Assembly (NCBI GenBank): GCA_936450465.1
Contig: OW388289.1
Location: 79,997,093-80,061,092, forward strand
Direction: 5' to 3'
Origin: Gibbula magus
Taxonomy: Eukaryota > Mollusca > Gastropoda > Trochida > Trochidae
Length of the DNA: 64,000 bases
Each line of letters opens with the position of its first letter. The stretch's first letter is position 1. The position numbers and the translations under genes are program-made. The notes beneath the pieces were generated by a model that was not told the origin of the DNA, did not search any database, and was given only the letters and a program-made list of their open reading frames with translations. This document shows positions 38,601 to 53,600 of this stretch, piece by piece.

Positions 38601-41600
38601 CTGCAACGTGTTCATCCTATTTTTTAAATACTAAACTGTATATTCTACTAATGGTTATTTAAAGGTAGCCTCTTTTCACATTCAACGTCAATTTAGACCA
38701 ATGTCCTCATAATAGTGAAATAATGTTATAATAATGATAATGATACCAACTTAATACCAGTGTTATATCGGAATTAGCAACATATTTATAATTGCAATGT
38801 GATCAATGATATCGCAACAGTGAAATAAACAACCATTCTGAAATGAGTGAATGTGGAATTAATCAACAATATTAAAGAGCGAGACATATATTAGTTATAT
38901 TAATGGATGTTGTAAGCCACCTGACCAAGAGCCACGAACAAGAACTTAAATTAATAACATTTTATTAACAATCATCAAGACCACCTAGTCAGTGATAATA
39001 CTCGATTTCATCAGATCATAACAACACATGAAAAGGAATAAATATCAAAAGCTCGCTATGTTCATGTCTGGCTTAAGTGTATTTTGGCTATAAAAGTGGC
39101 AAATGGAAGAATGGAGAGTCTTACTTATCTTACTCTATATTTCTCTACAAATAATAATAATATATTATTATTTGTTTAATTAAAGGATATAATAGAACTT
39201 TGTGTGTTTCCTTTATTAATAAATGTATCTGAGGATATTGATAACTTACAACTAAAGAGGTGGGGTTTTTGGTTTCAATGTTGGTCTCAGGTGTTGTCAC
39301 CTCAGAGCCAGAGATGGAATGTCTGAACTGTCAGCCGTCGCTGCTTATATAGGCTTCCGTAAGGGTCACGTGACACGTTTTATCCAATCACGCATCATGT
39401 TACAACTTGGACCAGACATGAGACACGAGCTACTTTTTCAGTAAATGGTAAATATCTATAAGGTTCTTTTACGTGTAAATTATGCTCCGCAACGTTTCCA
39501 ACACATCATAAATTTCTCTATATAATGCACTTTACAGAATATCAATGCACCAAGAATTCATCAAGAAATGTACAAAAATAATATTGATATGGGAATTGCA
39601 ATACAGTGGAAGGTTATGGTTTACTTCCGTATAATTATTACTATTACTGAATAAATACTGGGGAGCATGCTCTGCTCCGGTTAAAATCAGCGGAGCAATA
39701 GTAAAAGCAATGATAATTTATGCGGAGCATATATTTATGGTCTGATGCTCCGCTGGAATAAACAATTATTTACATTCAGCGAGTCATTCGCCTTCGCGCA
39801 TGAATACAAGATAACCTAGTTCCAAGACTCGTCTCAAATACAACTTTGCAACAGCATATAACGATTGAATTACACACAAAATGCATCTTTGGCAACTAGG
39901 AAATATTTACACTTCATAAATATTAACATCAAATGTCATAACGATGAAATACAACAGTGACATTGGTAGGCATACGATCGCCGTCATTATCAAAGTTCAA
40001 ATGGCGGCCGCCGATAACTTCAGACGATCGACAGGACGGAAAATAACAAGTAATTACAATACTTCATGACGTCTAAAATGCAAGAACAATAACCTACAAT
40101 AAGTAAGGATGTTGAATGATTTTGGATAAGCTATAATTACGATAAAAATCTATCTCTGTGTTTACCTTGCATTCATTCTGCTTCGTTATTTTCGCTAGGG
40201 CTCCAAAATCGGCTATATGTAAATTAGCCATGTGATTTATGGTTAAAAATAGCATTAAAAATAATGGACAACGGTAGGTGGTCATTATAATATATTAAAC
40301 ATGATGTTCATAAGGTGTCCATTCTATTGCAGTGAAGCCTTTATATTTGACAAGGTCCATGAAGAGATTCTCGATTTTGTAGCCAATATTTGCGACAAGA
40401 AGGCTGGAAGTCCGCTACACGGTGTAGTGAAGGCAGTGGGATACTTTTACTATCATGTAAAGGACAACGATGACCATCCTATTATAAAGGTAAGGAGATC
40501 AAGATTTAACGTCAATTTAACGTCAATAAAATTGCATCGCATACAATAACAATGAATCTTCATATATCCATGAGTGAATTAATCATTCTGAAACGTTTTC
40601 CATCATCGTCACGTCAGTGGTGCATGTTTATTAAATTTGGTATTATGAAATGGACAGAAGGGGTCAAAATTTTAAAATTCAGATTTCATTAATTTTGGAA
40701 GAATAGTTTTCAAATCGACCCATGAGAACAATTTCATCACAAATACATTGAATGAGTGTAAGAGGAAATGTGTAATATTTGACCCAGTTGATCACTTAAT
40801 GAATATTTCACAAAAGAAAATAAAAACTTGCAATTTTGAAAAGATGAACCCCTGGTCACTTCAAAGAGATGCCAAAACTGTAACTGTACTATGAAGTATA
40901 AACACAGACTATGTTATGGAACACTCTGTCTTCTTATAATGTAAAAATGCAAAGTGATCCGTTTAGTTTTCGCGTTGATACGATTCTTCAAAGACATGAC
41001 AAATTCTATGATATTTGCACTGAAATACAACAATACACAAGTAGGTGAAGACGTTTTCGGTATGCAACAGTAATATTAAACACATCACGGGTGGCCCACT
41101 GCTAAGTAAGGATACCAAAACTAGTGGTACTCAAGAAAACGAAGATCGTACCAATTTAAATGTGATACTGTTGCAAAGGGACATAATATTACCACTATCT
41201 GGTAGGATTAAAATGGCAGAAGGTATTATAGTTACGTTATTCATAAGCATTTAAATGTAATATGTAATGTAGAAAATGCACTTATGAGATGTGAGACGGA
41301 ACAAATTGAACTGAAGAAAAATCCGTCAGTGACACATATATAGTCAATTCCTCATCCAGTCAAACAGTCTTTAGATTACCCTTTATTACTGTCAATGTAT
41401 GAACGTTGTTACCAGTGCCAAATAAGCTCCGCTATAAACACTTGTAAAACTTCCTAAAACAGTAAGTAAATGAATTGAATGAGTGAAATCATACCTTCCC
41501 TCCACTATTTATTTTGTCATTGAAACTCACTTCGAAAGAAATGATGTCAAAACAGGCATCAGTAAATAAAATGCAAATGCAAATACCTGAACTATTACCC

Positions 41601-44600
41601 ATATACAGGGCAACTCGGCGTTGTTCGCTTCCATGACAGCCAGGATGACCAAGTTCCTCAACAATCTGGAGGACCACACAATCATGAGAGTCAAGTTTGT
41701 GGACGCAGCCGTGTACGACGTCCTCATCAAGGCCATGGCAAAGTAGGTGTAATTAACAAAAGGCCAATGGCTGATCCAGGATTACTAGTATATAAACGAA
41801 AAAACTTATGTAAGAGTGCATCGAACAAACCAATGTGAGGTATTGGCCATGCGCTGCGAACTCATGTGATTGGCTCAAGTACTATTGCAAAACAATGCCT
41901 TTCAAAGCAATTTGCATACCAAGACAAACTTAGACTATTATTTTTTGCATTGCAAAAAAACAACTTCAAAATTTCAATGAAATCGTTGACTTGTATTTGC
42001 TTAAATACACATTTTTCTTGCCTACAGTTTATAGAAAGGTAGTATGGTAAATTATTCAAATCAAGTTTTTTGAAAATAGGATTTGCCTTATAATCAAGTT
42101 AAACACTCCTCATTAAAAGAATCCTTTGTTCGTACATCATGGTGGCAGATAAGCAATTTTAAATAATCATTACGATGGACTGTACTCCCATCTATGTACA
42201 AGCAGTAATTTGGAAATCTTTGTTTTTCAGGACACCAGAGCATCAGAAGTTAATGCTGGGCCTCATCAAAGCCTGTTTGCGAATAAGACATCCCAACACA
42301 GCAAAAGCTGCGTATAACTGCATGCGAGAATGTGAAGACAAGTTCAAATGGAAAGTATGTAAACAGAAGCTGTGTAGATCATATGTTGTAGGTAATTGTG
42401 TGTTGTGAACCAATGGCATGGGGAGCTACGGGGACATTAGAATCAAATTAGAATAATAATTCACATATCAATATATATTCACTCGGCCGTGAAATATATT
42501 TATATTTATATATTAAGCTAGGGTAATGCCGTTGTCAGTATGACTCCACAGTAGTGTGCAGCGAGCTGTGACGCTAAAATACCGCCTTCACAATGCTGCC
42601 TGATTCTGGTACTTGTAAATCCTGTTATTGTGTGATATGTCTGCTGTGTGTATGTAGATGCTTGAAGAAGGTGAAGTTTCTGGCACATGTAAATCCAGTA
42701 ACTGTATGATAAGGTGTTGGCTGTATGTTTACATGAGTTTGAAGAAGTTTAAGTTGATAACTTGTCAATCCAGTAATTGCATGTTTACGTGTTGGCTTAA
42801 TGTATGCAGGGTTTGAAGAAGGTGAAGTTTCTGGCACACGTAAATCAAGAAATTTTATGATAACGAATTGGCTGTATATCTGCAGGGATTTGAAGAAGGT
42901 GAAATTCCTGGCACATGTAAATCCAGTAATTGTATGATAAGATATTGGCTGTATGTTTACAGGGATTTGAAGAAGCTTATAACACTTGTAAATCCAGTAA
43001 TTGTATGTTTACGTTTTCGCTGTATGTCTGCAGGGGTTTGAAGAAGTTGAATCTTCTGGCACTTGTAAATCCAGTAATTGTATGATAACGTGTTAGCTGT
43101 ATGTTTACATGAGTTTGAAGAAGTTTAAGTTGATAACACTTGTAAATCCAGTAATTGCATGTTTACGTGTTGGCTTGATGTATGCCGGGATTTGAAGAAG
43201 GTGAAATTCCTGGCACATGTAAATCCAGTAATTGTATGTTTACGTTTTCGCTGTATGTCTGCAGGGGTTTGAAGAAGTTGAATCTTCTGGCACATGTAAA
43301 TCCAGTAAGTGTATGTTTACGTTTTCGCTGTATGTCTGCAGGGGTTTGAAGAAGTTGAATCTTCTGGCACATGAAAATCCAGTAATTGTATGCTAACGTG
43401 CTGGCTGTATGTCTGCAGGGGTTTGAAGAAGACATCAAGGAGATGTTGGACCTCGTGGCCTGTGTAAAGATCTACGGCAGTGACGACAGGAAGAAGAAAG
43501 AGTTTGCTGAGTACTATAACGACTTCTGTGACTACCTCGCCAGACAAATAAAGTAAGTTGAGGGTGTCGTTTTTAATTATAAATCTTAGAGCAGAGATCA
43601 TTAAAACGGGTTTATGGTCTTTGTTCAGAGCTAATGCAAGTTTGCAGACAGTGCAGAGTCGGTTTAGGGTTGATATAACCTTATAATGCCGAGCGCCAAG
43701 CAAGGAAGTAATAACTCCCATATTTTGGTTTTGGAATGACAGCTGGGAATGACACCTCTGCTTTTCTGGCACTCTAATCACTGAGCTACATTCACAGTTA
43801 AACCATATGCAATACTACAATATATACAACAAATCCACAGTATAGGTCAAACGTTGCCTGTGCTATCAAATTGATAAATTAACTAACACTAAATTACATT
43901 TCATCTATTCTTTATGAACGTATATCAATATTGATTTTTTTTCTCTCTCTGTATTTTAAGATGTCTTTCAATGTCTACCGGATGTATAACGTTATATTCA
44001 GAATATATTATTATATACAGTTAATATGAATGTTTATTATTTTTTTATTTTATCATTTGAACGAAGAAAAGCTAAGATATATGGATAGTCAATTTCTTTA
44101 TTGCAATGAATGCAAAGAGGTGTACCTTGGTTTTTCTTCATCTCTACAACTTCTAAAATGCCGCACAAAGAAGACATACGAAGGCAATTCATGATTATAA
44201 TGTTTTTCATGTAACGTAATTACTTACAAATGTAATTCATGTACATACCTATTAAATCATGATTTATTATTTAAGAATAATTATAATTTTACCAGACGAG
44301 ACCGCATAGTTCCTCAGCTCCTGGACAAAATGGTGGAGTTCGGGTACAGGATGCTAGATACCAGAGACCGAATGATCATGGAGTGTGGCCAGGAGATTGT
44401 AGATGAAATAGAGTTCAACGGAAAGGCAAGCATTTTTACAAAATTACGATTGTTTGTCATATGTAATTTCTTTGAAGTTTGAATCTACACAAAATGAATG
44501 AAATTGCATAGCATAGTTTTCGGAGCAAACGCCATTCTCTCAACACAGAGGTTTCTCCACCCAGTTCTTTCCACCTAACCTCTGTGGGGAGAGAATGAAC

Positions 44601-47600
44601 AAACACACAAAGGGAAAAATGAAGCATCAGGTAATCGAAGATTAACTATGATTTTTCATCTTTTGTACACTTGTATATACCCATTTTACATAAAATGAGT
44701 AATTCGCAAATGAGGACAAAACAATGCACACAGATCGGGCATGACGATGAACTATCATTTTACACTTTCTCTTGCGCGCTTGTATAACTTTTTTCTCATG
44801 GTATGAATAACATTTCTTCATCAATTGTTGTTGAATGGGTTGTTTACAGAAACACAAGGATCTGATCATGTCCATATTCACCGATCTGATCCCGTATTTG
44901 AAAGATCCAACGTTTCCCTGGACCGGTGACGGTTTTGATCGCGGCAGGGACATCGTCACAGGCCTGTCTGGGAAGGCTGTACAGGCCCTGTATGTACATC
45001 TTGATTTTAGATTCACCTAAACCCCGTGGTGAAATCACTTAAAGTCCCCTACTAAGCAGAAATTACTAAACTATTTTATGATATATTTGTGTAAACATTA
45101 CATTATTTTCGATGTTATCACTGTTCGATACCAGCAAATTCGGATGTTTTCACTTTGAGTTCTATATCACCGATGACGCTAAAGTTAACGAATTTACATC
45201 AACATTAAATAAGTATCGTCTAATAAACGTGTTAATCTCATCTAAAGACACGTGAGACTGACGATGACTGGCAGAATACTGGTTGTATTTTAAAACTCTA
45301 ATCTTCAGCACTGCAAGACTTATGAAACCTGAGGACTATGACGTCATCTCATATTTCGTCACAACTGCCATGAAGGGAGACTTTATAGACCCGGATCAGA
45401 ACATACCCCTGACTGTCCATTACCTCGTCTACTGCACTGTGGGCACTACGTTTCTCTCGCTTGTAAGTACCATGAGTGCTATCGTTAAACAGGACATGTT
45501 CAACCGGCTCCTTAACACGGTTGAATGTTTATAATTGCTTATATCTTTCTGGTATATTCCGTTCAGTCTAATCTATACAAATTTTACTTTAAACATTACT
45601 TACGTCCTAAACACTGCCATGTTTTGTTACCATCCATTAATAAAGTTTACATTTGTAAGGCAATTCAAATAAGGTATACACGATGCAATCACTTACTGAG
45701 GAAGATATCCAATATTCAACGTGTTTTATAATACAGTTACTTACAAAGGTCCTTGGAAAGAACCTGCTTATCCAGACGGATCTAGATTCCTTTCTGGATC
45801 ACAATCTATACTTTAAATTATTAACTAATTATACCATCTGTAGTTTTCAATACACCATGATCTCTTCATGGTGGCGGATGGGTTAAAGTGATCCAGTTCA
45901 TCTTCACAATATTTAATATTGTATAAATTTAAGACATGAAGCACATGCGATCATGTAAGCTCCACGAGGTTTTGTGTCTGATAAGCGATGTCTCACCAAT
46001 GCTGCTCTTACCTTGTACTGGCATGCACAAACATATTTTACATTTTTCAAATTGGAAGGTTCGAAAACCACTGGGTTCATCAGTCATCCTCTGTGTTCCT
46101 CTGATTCTCATCTCGATATTCTCCAGCTTGACGACCATGAGAAGCTAAGCCGGTGCCTGCTGTTGATCCGAGAGATAGTGAATCTAATGACCCACGAGTA
46201 CTCGGAGATCGTGGAGATGGCCATCAACCAGATCGTCCTCATCAGCGGCCAGGGGGCCAAGACTCTCGCTCCCTTCTTTGGGAAGATACTGGACGTTTAT
46301 ATAGAGACAGAGAACATCTCTCTTCTGTGTGAGTTCAATTTCATTATCACAAGTGACATATATATTAAACACATGGGTTCTTTATATTCTCTAGATGACA
46401 TTCAGGAGATTTACATAGTCATTCATTTACAATCGAAAATATGCAATAACAGATACAATAGTTGAAATATTTACAAAATCAAATCTTGTCAGTTACATTT
46501 AAAAATACTTAGTAACATTGCAAAGTAAGTTGCAAGAATATAGACTGAAACAATGTTAAACAAGACACAGAAGTGTTTAACTGGCCTCCGTGAATTCATG
46601 TTTAGATCGGGAAGGTTAAGAAATGACAAGGGTTCAGCTTTATACATTCCGTAGAATTAAGACACTTGTTGGACAAGAACAATGAATGCCACCTACAAGT
46701 AGCTTAGGGCTAATCACGTTCGAGAATCTGGGGTCATCAACATGGGCAGTTTTAAAAAAGGTCAGGAGGTTCAAAGGATAATGCTTTTAATAACTGGCCA
46801 GTGTGAGTGTCATTCTTACCCAAATTGTATTTATATGTTATGACAGAATAACTTATTCCCTGTATACTTTGCAGACCCAATCTCTCAAATATATCCTCAC
46901 AATCCGGCACCCATGGAGCCCCACTTTCAGGAAATCTTCGAGCTTATAGACAGTCAACACAGAGGCACTATACTGATGATGCTGGGAGAAGCTGCCAAGC
47001 TCCAACCGGAGGTAACTGTGCAGTGCTATTTGCCATTAACTTATGTAAAAAGTATATCACGACAACAGAATTATGGAAGGAAACATATAATGTAAAATCT
47101 CCTGATATGCTGCATTTCTATTGATAAATAATTAGATTGGAACTCCTGTGTCGCAGGTCTATTCAGTTTACCAGTCATTCTGCTATTGACTATATTTGTA
47201 TCTGGTATTCATTTAAACTCTAATAGTCTAATATCAATCAAGGATGGCAAAATGATAACGTTTGTACTTATAATATCAAATATCCATACACCAAGTACAT
47301 GCTCAAACCCATAATAGGTTTTGAACTCCATAATTTATTTAACAGATGTTCACTGACGCGAACGTCAAGAGCATCATTGAGGAAATGTATCAAGGAGACG
47401 ATCGAATGCAAGTTCAGTACCTCACGGTTTTGGACAGTCTTTCCAAGAAGACTCCAGAGAAGATAGTTCCCCATATGGACACACTGATGAATGGTCCTAT
47501 CAACGCCCAATACGGAGCCATGTACACAATAAGTCAGCTCTTCAAAAACGTCGCCATCAAATCAGAGGATGAGGTAACTTTTCGTTCATACTTTTGAACT

Positions 47601-50600
47601 ATGTGCAAGATCGAAATCCTTGGATTAATATGAAGACGTTTAATTGGCATTATTTTAGTAAGTAGTATGCATATTCATATCATCAAACTATAAAACTCAA
47701 TAGTATCATAATGTAAACATGTGAAAATCATAAACCAAACTATCGACAAATTTAAAAGTAATTATTACAAAATATTCATTTATATTTACTTTTCACAAAA
47801 CCAGTAGTTACCAGTAAATAATTACATTCTGGTGCTAGCAGAATAGGTAGTGTAGACGAAAAACAGCACGTTGTGATATTGAAAGACGTCAGTGCATCCC
47901 GCGCATGTTGATTTTGGTATTAGTATTCATTTCATACAAGCTCGAGCAAATAGAGTGATAGTTTAGACAAGAACCAGGACAAAACAGTATCTGTTTGACA
48001 GAGAGTACCATTCCTCCCATACAGGCTCTAGCAGAACGGGTGATGGTGTTCCTGGAGAAACAAGTGAAGGGCCCGGAGGACCAGATGGTGACAAGCTTCT
48101 GTCTGAACGAGATGCGGGCTATTGGTGGAATATGGAGACCGCTCCTGGAGAAGAGGAAGGCGACCATAGAACAGCTGAGGGACAGGTCCACTGTCCAGAC
48201 CACCAAGGACCAATGTACATTCATCCTAGACGTCCTGGAGGGGAGAAGGTCAGTATTTAATGACAAAAGTGCTTAATTTATGAGAAAAAAACGACCATCC
48301 GCCATGCATGGATTTTCTATTTTATCAATCATTTACAGTGGACTCTGCTCAAACCAGCCTTTGTTGAAATCAGCACTCTGCCTTAAACGGCACAGACCTT
48401 TGGTCCCTGCAGAACATGACAGTATTATGATAAGTAAATCCTTCCACAAACCGGTCTTTGTCCATTCCGGATTCCGGCACAGTTTTGTGGTCCCGTGAAA
48501 ACTTTTTCCATGTAATTGTTACTGTACAAACCAGCACGGGTGAGAGACGCAAGTCCAAGGTCGCTAATCCTCCTTGCTAATCCGATTAACATCAACAGCT
48601 CTCTCCAGTAAAGTTTAGAAGGCTTTATTAAGCTACAGTAATTAATCTTTTGCTAAACAAACATCGCTAATTGATGAGTGAGTCGTGTTCCTTATGTGAG
48701 GCAATAAAATGTGTAGGAATGAAGGAAACGCAAGTTTGTTGTGTAACGATGGCCGGACCTGCCAAGCCAGTGCGGTTAGAATTGACATTCCAGCAAACAA
48801 ATGTTTTGTTTCTCTATTACTTCGCTACGAAGAACGTTTTAACATCATATGAATAATAATTATGATACAAATCTGAATAATGTAAGCATAACCCCTATTT
48901 ACATGTAAATGGAGTAATTCACATTAAAGTAATTTGTGAATGTCATATGCAATCGAAGTCAGTTATGAATGTGACAAGCGATTGCACCATTTAGAATGAG
49001 ATACAGTTCTTTCTTCATGGCACTAATGACTAAACTGTGCAGACCGGACCTCTGGTCAAACCGGCACAAGAAAGTGGTTCGAAGCAGTGCCGGTTTTTAG
49101 AGGGTCCACTGACCATGTTCAAAATGCCGTAATACTTAACTTTAGATTGAGCATAAATATTTTAGGTCAAGAGCGATTGCTAAAAAAACATATTGTGAAC
49201 AGAAAAGTGAATGTCTAGAGTATATCAATAAACTTTTTATTTTATTTTTATTTTTATTTTTTTATTAGTTCCCATTGGTTACATAGTGAATATAAATACA
49301 TTTGATATATAGTGTGAGATATACAAACATAGGGCAGTCTTAAGTTTGAAAAAACTTGCTCCGAAGTATTCAGAGATAATCAATTGTTAAGTACTGGAAT
49401 GAGTGAGTTCCACTTATTCTTGAATTTTTCAATTTCATTGTTTCTTTTTTAAATGAATTTTTCTACAAGAAATATCTGTTTCGGAATTTTTTGGTAATTA
49501 CTGAATTTGGGAAGTATGCTTTTAATATTGCATATATTTATATATTTTTTGGCTGATATAATGATTTGATTCATCAGAGCATTTTTATGTAATGTGACAA
49601 ACCAAATCAAGTATTTCGAAAAGATGATGTTTTGTGGTAAATAGTTATTAATCCAAAGTTCAAGTTCATTCCAGAATAGTGTGGTCTCACAGCAGTCCCA
49701 ATAGACATGACATATGCTTTCAGAATAATCTTTACAAAAACTACATAATTCATTGTCAACAAGATTCATTCTAAACAATTCCTTTTTAGTATAAACAGAT
49801 CTATGCAAGAATCTGTATTGAAAATCGAGAAGTTTAACATCTTTCAAATTATGTCTGTAGACATTAAATATCTTGTACCAGTCAAATTCACAATCATTAA
49901 ATACCACTTCCCATTTGTTACAAATTTCAGGTTTATCATCTCTTGAAGCCAATTTGTCATAAAACAGCCTTGAACCTTCAGTGGGCTTTATTATATTTTT
50001 ATGGTAAACACTGATATACAGATTGTAGTGAGGAATGATTTGTGTATGTTTAATAACCTTTTCCCAAGCATCAGGTAGTATGTTAAGTAAGTAATTATAG
50101 TCCAGTGTAGTGCCTCTTATTCTGTATCTTGATTTGATCTGATTGAAAGTCATAAGACCGTTGTCATCACATAGGTCTTTAATTGTTAATAAACCATTAT
50201 CAGCCCAGTGGTTAATAATATGAAATGGATTCTTGTAATTATGATTCAGCCAAAGTGGTTCAGCAAGAATATGATCAATATTGTCCCATTCAATATAGAA
50301 TTGTTTACAATAAGTATTCCGTGCTTGTAAAACATCTTTCCAAAAAGGGTTATCGCTGTTCAGTTTCTTGTCTATATTTGCTCCATATTTGAAAATACAT
50401 GAATATGGAATATTACAGGGATTATTGTATGATGGTTTTTTACAGTAGAGTCTAAGAGTAGTTAATTTGAGAGCTTCAATAAATGTCTTTATATCAACCA
50501 TACCCAATCCCCCTTCTGTCTTTAATCTTTTCAAAGTGGATCTCTTTATCTTATCTTTTTTATCATTCCAAATGAAATTGAAAAATATTTTTTCCAAGGG

Positions 50601-53600
50601 ATATTATAAAGACATTTGGGGGATTGGGCAATGAGCTGAATATATGTACTAATTTGGAAAGGGCTAATGTCTTTATTACAGTAATTTTTCCAATAAGTGT
50701 CAAATTTCTTTTTCTCCATATTGCTAGTAATCTATTTATCTCTTCCAGTCTTTTTCTTGTATTGATCACCCATAAATCAGCAAGGTTTGGAGTAAAAGTT
50801 ATTCCAAGCACTTCAAAGTCCCCATTATACCATTCAATTTTCAAATCTGTACATAATGTTTGGTTACTGCCTGCCATTGAGCCAATCCAAATAGCTTTAG
50901 TCTTGTCTATATTTATTTTCAAACCTGACATCTTGTAAAATGTATCAAGTGTTTCAATAGCAGCATATAAACTTTCTTCTGTACCGTCCAGGAATAGTTC
51001 AGTATCATCAGCATACTGCCCTAACTTGTATTCTTCATCATCAATAACTAAACCTTTAATTTTATCATTATTTCTTATCATAGATCCCAGTATTTCAACT
51101 ACAAAGAGGAATAAGTAAGGTGATATGGGATCACCCTGTCTGCAACCTTTTTCATTATGGAAAAAATCAGATAAATGTCCATTTTGTATCACACAAGAAG
51201 TTGTTTGGTATGTTAAGTACATTAATCCAACTTATCATTTGAGGACCGAAACCAAATTTCTTAAGTACCAAATTGATGAAATCTTTTGAAACTGTGTCAA
51301 AGGCTTTTTCAAAATCAATTATCAAGGGTAAACCAGGTATATTTCTTGATTTTGTTTCAAACATGAGATCATATAATAATCTTGTATTTTCACTGATTGT
51401 TCTACCTGGAATAAAACCGGTTTGATTTCCATGAATAAGTAAATCTAAAGTCTTTTTTAAGCGGTTTGTAATGCATGAACTAATTATTTTATAAATAGCA
51501 TTCAAAAGAGTAATAGGTCTCCAATTTTTTAACATAGTTCTATCTTTATTTGCTTTAGGTATGCAGGTTATAACTCCTCTTTTCATGTCAATAAACTTTA
51601 GCCAAACCATTATTCCACCTTGCTGACATATATGTTGCAGTTACTTTTATCTTACATGTAGGCATAACGGGGTTAACTATTTTCTAGCTTGAAGTCACTG
51701 TCAGAAGAAATGGGCGAGATGAAGGAAGAGATTTCTCAGATAGACACACGTGTCACCCAGACTGAGATGGGCTTGGTGCTGGTCAACCAGGAGGTGGGCA
51801 AGCAGAAGGAGGAGTTGAACACAGTCAAGGCTGACGTACATCACCAGGGACGGAAAGTAGACAAGCTGGAGGCTTCAGTGGACGAAACCAAGGCTAAGGT
51901 CGAGGAGCTGGACAGCAAGGTGCGTGGGGGTCACTTATAAAAATATGATTGGTAGATTATTTTTGAAACAATGAAAAGGGCTTTATGGCACAAAACAAAT
52001 TTAAATGAAAGTAACTATTTATACACAAGAAAAACTATTGCATTACATTATTGTTTCTTTTCACAAACCAACATGGTTATGGTAATTCAAAAGGCTACCA
52101 TCGTGAAGAAGGCTGACACAAGAATACAAGTCCTCATTCATTGACAGACAGATAACTGTATCAGAGGAAACTTCTGAAGTAAGCACCCGCTATGTAGTAT
52201 AGCATATGAGAGAAAGTTGTTTATTGCTCAGGATGGTTCATCTTCTTCTCTCCCATCTATTATCGAGTGGCTTCATATATACGTTGATTTATGAGTATAT
52301 GATTCTGATTTGGGTATTTCAGACTTTGAGCCATGCTCCATTCTGGGCGCGGGATGTGGCAAAGCTAATGAACAAAGAAGATATTGTTGACTGGAGACTT
52401 CTATCACATCGACTTGGCTACAGTAACGATGACATCAGAAACTGGGCCCAGATGCACGACCCGTGTATGGCCATGCTGAATGAGTGGTACGCCACCAGGA
52501 AGACAAGTGAAGCCACGTTTGCTGTGTTGACCAATCTTCAGGAAATGGATCGAATGGATGCTGCCATCATTGTGGAAAATGCTATGAAAATGGCTGGTAA
52601 GTAAATAGGATTTGACATTATAAATACACAAATTATTTTGTTGGCAAGTATTTCTATTTTGGGATATATGTTTCATTAAATTTCTCTTTTATTGAAAGTG
52701 TATCCTTACTATGAAAAGTTTAAGATACCCACTTTCATTATAAACCATTTGGGTAAAGAGTCTAATTAGGCTCGTTCCAAATTGTCTTCAGATTGTTCTG
52801 GGCTGAAGACGGAAGATTGGATTAATGAACTTGTGGATCCGTCGTTAGTCTCTTTTGAAATCGTTGAAATGAAAAATGAAGATGATAAAGCAAACTCTAA
52901 AGAAGAGAGTCAAGAAAAGGAACTGTTCCCATGTGTCGGTGCAGCTAACGTGCACGAAACGGAAGCGACTATTGGTGTCCAAACAAATGAATTGACTGTT
53001 GTACAACGAAACGAACATTTTGAAATGGTCATACCTCAAACACATGATTCTTTGGCTGATTCAGCTGAATTCGTACAACAAACGCCGGAAGGTTTTCATA
53101 AACTTGAAAAAGCTGCTTCGCAAATGAACGAAAATATTCAAATTGATACTCCTGAAACACATTTCGATTTTGAAAAGTTGTATCTTGAACAAAAAACGTC
53201 GATATTTTCTTTAAACACAAGGATCGACGACCAGCAGAGACAGATTGATACTCTTAATTCACAGGTCGAGGTGCTGATGAAACAAGTGGCTTTACTTCAA
53301 ACACAGAGTCCCTCATCAACATCTGAATGAGCTTCATTTTGTAATGAATAAGTAGTAGTATGTACTGAGTAATGGTAATGACATTGGAACCAACTTATAT
53401 GAACAAACACGATGCAAGAATCCAGGAATCTGTAACGGCAATATTCTATCACGATGGAAATCTTTTTCATTGGGATTGAGGTTAAGGATTTACCAATTAT
53501 CATGCCGCAGTGTCTGGCATAGGACTATGTTCACCTTTTGATCCGCTTACAGAGGCGACAGTTGAAGACGAAGACTTTGACTACCCGGAGCCCCCCGAGG

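Larger units (their letters stand above)
35643..48248 (+). other. Gene B exons 1-16: helical ARM/HEAT-like N-terminal region
   Basis: Encodes residues 1-866, roughly half identical to gene A by eye. Conserved islands include CRPDFPGESE, DFCFEFLHDLIKQGPGT, EFIELYMYMELSFLTRP, LNNLEDHTIMRVKFVDA, KHKDLIMSIF, QIYPHNPAPMEPHFQEIFEL and KDQCTFILDVLEGRR. Replacements are spread along the whole region, unlike the Death and TIR exons. Confidence 0.6.

Noticed and set aside
38914..39400. Solo LTR around the promoter-like cassette
   Set aside because: TGTAA...TTACA ends can be picked, but flanking 5-bp duplications do not match and no second copy is visible, so only the promoter-like signals are reported.
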